Origin: a virus
Strand: one strand, 5' to 3'
DNA length: 22,039 bases
IMG/VR virus record: IMGVR_UViG_3300027782_000400
Span: 1-22,039 of that record
The position numbers and the translations under genes were made by a program. Positions within the stretch are counted from its first letter, which is position 1, and each line of letters begins with the position of its first letter. Positions 20,328-22,039 of this stretch are shown in pieces. The notes below the pieces were generated by a model. The model had not been told where the DNA came from. It did not search any database and saw only the letters and a program-made list of their open reading frames with translations.

Positions 20328-21055
20328 TACGACATTATAGGCTTACAACCATAAGCCGTCCAGGGAATATCTTTAGCGTATGAAATCGGATCAATTAAGT
20401 GAGCATCTAAAAAGCCTTGAATGCGACTCGCACAAGCAGGACAGGTACCACAAGCCTCTTCATTTCCGTTATAACAAGTATGAGTCTTACCAAGGTTAGC
20501 ACCTAATTCGATACCCCATTTAATAATTTCAGCTTTTGACTTAACCATCAATGGTGCACTCACTCTAATCTTATTCTTGCGGTTAAGCGCAAGGGTAGTA
20601 TTAAGAAGGTTTAAGAACTCAACTGTACCATCCCAATGCCCGCTAATGTCATCAATCTGAGCAGCTCCATAATAAACATCGCTAGCTCCAATAGATTCAG
20701 CATAAGCAGCAGCAATTGATATCATCGTCATGTTACGATTAGGTACATGCGCTGCATTCTGCGGATGTCCTATAACATCTTTCATCTTAGGTACTTCGAT
20801 ATCAGGATTGGTTAGAGCAGAAGAGTTAGCCAATTGAGCATAAAAACCTAAATCAACAACTACGTGCTGGGCAATCTTATTACCTTCTCCAACCCCTAAG
20901 TCAGAAGTATAATCTAAAGCTCTATCAATTTCAATCTTATGCCTTTGATTATAGTTGTAAGTTAAACAATAAATTTCATCAAACTTTGAAAGACAATAAT
21001 GCAGAAGAACTGTACTATCCATACCACCACTGAAGATAACTACACATTTAGACAT
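20327..21055 (-). CDS. queC: 7-cyano-7-deazaguanine (preQ0) synthase QueC
   Basis: QueC converts carboxydeazaguanine to preQ0 with ATP and ammonia. The 242-residue protein has the PP-loop SGGMDST (9-15), HVPNRN (103-108), and the four-Cys zinc site Cys194, Cys202, Cys205, Cys208 (CYNGNEEACGTCPAC). The segment usually reading D-x-SGYPDCR is here DISGHWDGT, an unusual change. ATG 21055 is chosen: the upstream TTG (21061) would precede the predicted transcription start. QueD, QueE, FolE and a DNA transglycosylase (DpdA) are not in the window. It is the first gene of a three-gene operon with a near-consensus sigma70 promoter. Confidence 0.93.
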   Translation of the reverse strand: MSKCVVIFSGGMDSTVLLHYCLSKFDEIYCLTYNYNQRHKIEIDRALDYTSDLGVGEGNKIAQHVVVDLGFYAQLANSSALTNPDIEVPKMKDVIGHPQNAAHVPNRNMTMISIAAAYAESIGASDVYYGAAQIDDISGHWDGTVEFLNLLNTTLALNRKNKIRVSAPLMVKSKAEIIKWGIELGANLGKTHTCYNGNEEACGTCPACASRIQGFLDAHLIDPISYAKDIPWTAYGCKPIMS

Positions 21056-21062
21056 ATACAAG

Positions 21063-21090
21063 ATTATAGATTATCTTAGAAAGAAGTCAA
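21063..21090 (-). promoter_or_regulatory. Near-consensus sigma70 promoter of the QueC operon
   Basis: Minus-strand TTGACT (21085-21090), a 16-nt spacer and a perfect TATAAT (21063-21068). The ATG at 21055 is 7 nt later, so the mRNA should be leaderless or nearly so. This is the best sigma70 promoter in the window and implies early transcription by host polymerase. Confidence 0.7.
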
Positions 21091-21095
21091 ATTTG

Positions 21096-21103
21096 AATAA
21101 ATA
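21096..21103 (+). promoter_or_regulatory. Late promoter octamer AATAAATA
   Basis: Plus-strand AATAAATA, 8 nt before ATG 21112. It is back to back with the early QueC promoter in a 56-nt divergent gap. Confidence 0.6.
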
Positions 21104-21111
21104 ATAATACA

Positions 21112-21543
21112 ATGATCTCCAAAGACGTAGAACTTATTGCAGAAGCTTATTTATCAGCTTTGCAAAAATCTCCTAACTATCCAGCCGACCCAGCAACAGC
21201 AGCTATTGCTAAAGTTAATCCTGAAATGACAGACAGAACTAATGTAGAAAGATCTAATGCTGTTGTAGTAGCAGTACCAGGAGGACCTGAGGCGATGAGT
21301 GCTATGGATCAAGGTTGTGGTTGTGATGGTTCACAAGCCCATGAAGAGTCAGAAGAAGATTGGATGACACGCTCTAATCTTTTCTCTCTTTATTCAAACG
21401 CTAAGAAGATTCATAATCTGTCCCAAATGGGGTTAGATTTAGAGCCTTGGGCACAGCAAAAGGTTGCCGTTTGCGCGGACAACCTTGAAGCTGTTATGAA
21501 GTATGTAGCTTACGAAGCAGCTGAAAAAGGCATGCAGGCTTAA
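21112..21543 (+). CDS. Virion-type conserved phage protein, 143 aa
   Basis: The 143-residue protein has an N-terminal helix (MISKDVELIAEAYLSAL) that includes LIAE, a possible prohead protease site, a Pro/Ala/Gly-rich linker with CGC, and a C-terminal helical domain (MTRSNLFSLYSNAKKIHN...LEPWAQQKVAVCADNLEAVMKYV). The C-terminal pattern is one I recall from small T4-like marine phage proteins with a WVQxKIxxAxDxxxxVxxYL motif; function unknown. The late octamer supports a virion or assembly role. Confidence 0.6.
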   Translation: MISKDVELIAEAYLSALQKSPNYPADPATAAIAKVNPEMTDRTNVERSNAVVVAVPGGPEAMSAMDQGCGCDGSQAHEESEEDWMTRSNLFSLYSNAKKIHNLSQMGLDLEPWAQQKVAVCADNLEAVMKYVAYEAAEKGMQA

Positions 21544-21559
21544 TCAACTACTACCTCGC

Positions 21560-21793
21560 TTAGTGTTCGTATCCGTCATTACCGTCAAGTTCATCTTTAT
21601 AATCTACAGGAATCTGGTAGCGTGGGCCACTAGGTTCAATTTGATCATAGACCTCACAGAGAGATGTGGCTAGGTTACGATCAACCCGGAGCATATGAGT
21701 CAAAAGATCATATGCATCTTTGTTGATGGTATTGTCCCCAGACACAGTTGCAAGGACGTACTGCTTGACGAGTTCGATAGCTTCTTTATTCAT
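21560..21793 (-). CDS. Small hypothetical protein, 77 aa
   Basis: A 77-residue acidic protein of helices (MNKEAIELVKQYVLATVSG, YDLLTHMLRVDRNLATSLCEVYDQI) with an extended acidic end. No family recognised. It is convergent with the preceding plus-strand gene, 16 nt away, and lies 66 nt downstream of the next small gene on the same strand. AT-rich sequence upstream (GTAAATAA, then AAAATAAAG) may hold a degenerate late-type promoter. Confidence 0.55.
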   Translation of the reverse strand: MNKEAIELVKQYVLATVSGDNTINKDAYDLLTHMLRVDRNLATSLCEVYDQIEPSGPRYQIPVDYKDELDGNDGYEH

Positions 21794-21832
21794 TAGCTTT
21801 ATTTTTTTTATTTACTCGGTTGGTTTGATGTG

Positions 21833-21850
21833 GAAGGTAACCCTACCTTC
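21833..21850. repeat. Short perfect hairpin in intergenic gap
   Basis: GAAGGTA - ACCC - TACCTTC: a 7-bp stem with a 4-nt loop, extendable by two G-U pairs. It lies after the stop of the small minus-strand membrane gene. No T-run follows on either strand, so a classical terminator is not supported; it could be an RNA-stabilising or processing hairpin. Confidence 0.4.
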
Positions 21851-21859
21851 TGAGATGGT

Positions 21860-22009
21860 TTAAGAGAATCTTAAAAGAGAATCTTTAAAGTGTTCTTCGA
21901 GATTGAGTTGTTCATGAATTATATCGCGAGTGTAATTATAGATGGTACAGCTACTGAATGCAATAGCTAACACAAAGATAATTATTCCAGCTGCGATATA
22001 CTTTTCCAT
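21860..22009 (-). CDS. Small membrane or lipoprotein-like peptide, 49 aa
   Basis: The ORF starts MEKYIAAG and has one hydrophobic span (IIIFVLAIAF) ending in SSC at about residues 19-21. That could be an imperfect lipobox (the usual Leu at -3 is Phe) or the end of a membrane anchor. The remainder, HEQLNLEEHFKDSLL, is a charged helix. The ATG overlaps the TGA of the gene upstream (TGATG). The size and layout would suit a small envelope peptide such as a lysis accessory, but there is no direct evidence. Confidence 0.55.
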   Translation of the reverse strand: MEKYIAAGIIIFVLAIAFSSCTIYNYTRDIIHEQLNLEEHFKDSLLRFS

Positions 22010-22039
22010 CAGTCAGTGTAGATGGCTTCCATCTCTTGT
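22009..22039 (-). CDS. C-terminal fragment of a gene entering from the right edge
   Basis: Only the last codons are visible, reading EMEAIYTD and then TGA (22009-22011). The stop overlaps the ATG of the next small gene as TGATG, the coupling seen throughout this genome, which supports the frame. No function can be assigned. Confidence 0.35.
   Translation of the reverse strand, partial: QEMEAIYTD

Noticed and set aside
21833-21850. Intrinsic terminator
   Set aside because: The 7-bp stem has no T-run after it on either strand, so it is listed only as a hairpin.

Overview
The window is part of an AT-rich, very compact genome of a tailed bacterial virus, most likely a contractile-tailed (myovirus) member of the wider T4-like group from an aquatic environment. 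The evidence is a gp20-like portal protein, a gp15-like tail sheath stabiliser, a gp62-like clamp-loader subunit, a gp31/GroES-like co-chaperonin, ThyX, dCMP deaminase, two free-standing homing endonucleases, and T4-type late promoter octamers ([T/C/A]ATAAATA) just upstream of virion-type genes. No host genes, rRNA, tRNA, CRISPR array, integrase or transposase is visible. The host cannot be named from the sequence.

Layout. 1-3539 (minus): portal gene, two small probable tail/virion genes, and a tail-fibre-like gene with an exact 51-bp (17-residue) repeat that runs off the left edge. 3595-4986 (plus): small coiled-coil protein, ThyX, two small ORFs, then a late promoter, a long RNA hairpin and a 25-residue membrane peptide. 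4993-8601 (minus): fibre-like protein, IPT-like protein, gp15-like protein, a VSR-type homing endonuclease with an unusual leader, and a hypothetical protein. 8633-13777 (minus): HExxH protein, NAD-dependent epimerase/reductase, GMP reductase, then a tightly overlapping run of small genes with a metallophosphatase. 13830-14852 (plus): two small proteins and dCMP deaminase. 14839-18105 (minus): two candidate internal head proteins, small conserved phage proteins, GroES-like co-chaperonin, gp62-like subunit and a DUF366-like protein. 18184-18966 (plus): GIY-YIG homing endonuclease. 18970-21055 (minus): overlapping operon QueC - class II glutamine amidotransferase - glycosyltransferase. 21112-22039: a late plus-strand virion-type gene and small minus-strand genes at the right edge.

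How the genes fit together. dCMP deaminase (dCMP to dUMP) and ThyX (dUMP to dTMP) feed thymidylate, and GMP reductase shifts guanylate toward inosinate/adenylate; both suit an AT-rich genome. QueC makes the 7-deazaguanine preQ0; with an adjacent, translationally coupled glutamine amidotransferase it looks like a split form of the archaeal/phage Gat-QueC used for archaeosine-type guanine, which suggests modified phage DNA. Two promoter classes can be read: sigma70-like promoters (before the ThyX cluster, the epimerase, the small-gene cluster and the QueC operon) and late octamers (before virion-type genes). In both, the start codon lies only 5-9 nt after the -10 or octamer element, so many transcripts should be leaderless or nearly so.

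Most interesting points: the split Gat-QueC operon with a glycosyltransferase; the leader of the VSR-type endonuclease (14-bp inverted repeat plus an anti-Shine-Dalgarno segment); the structured RNA at 4840-4891; candidate internal head proteins with T4-like capsid-targeting N termini; and pervasive leaderless gene starts.
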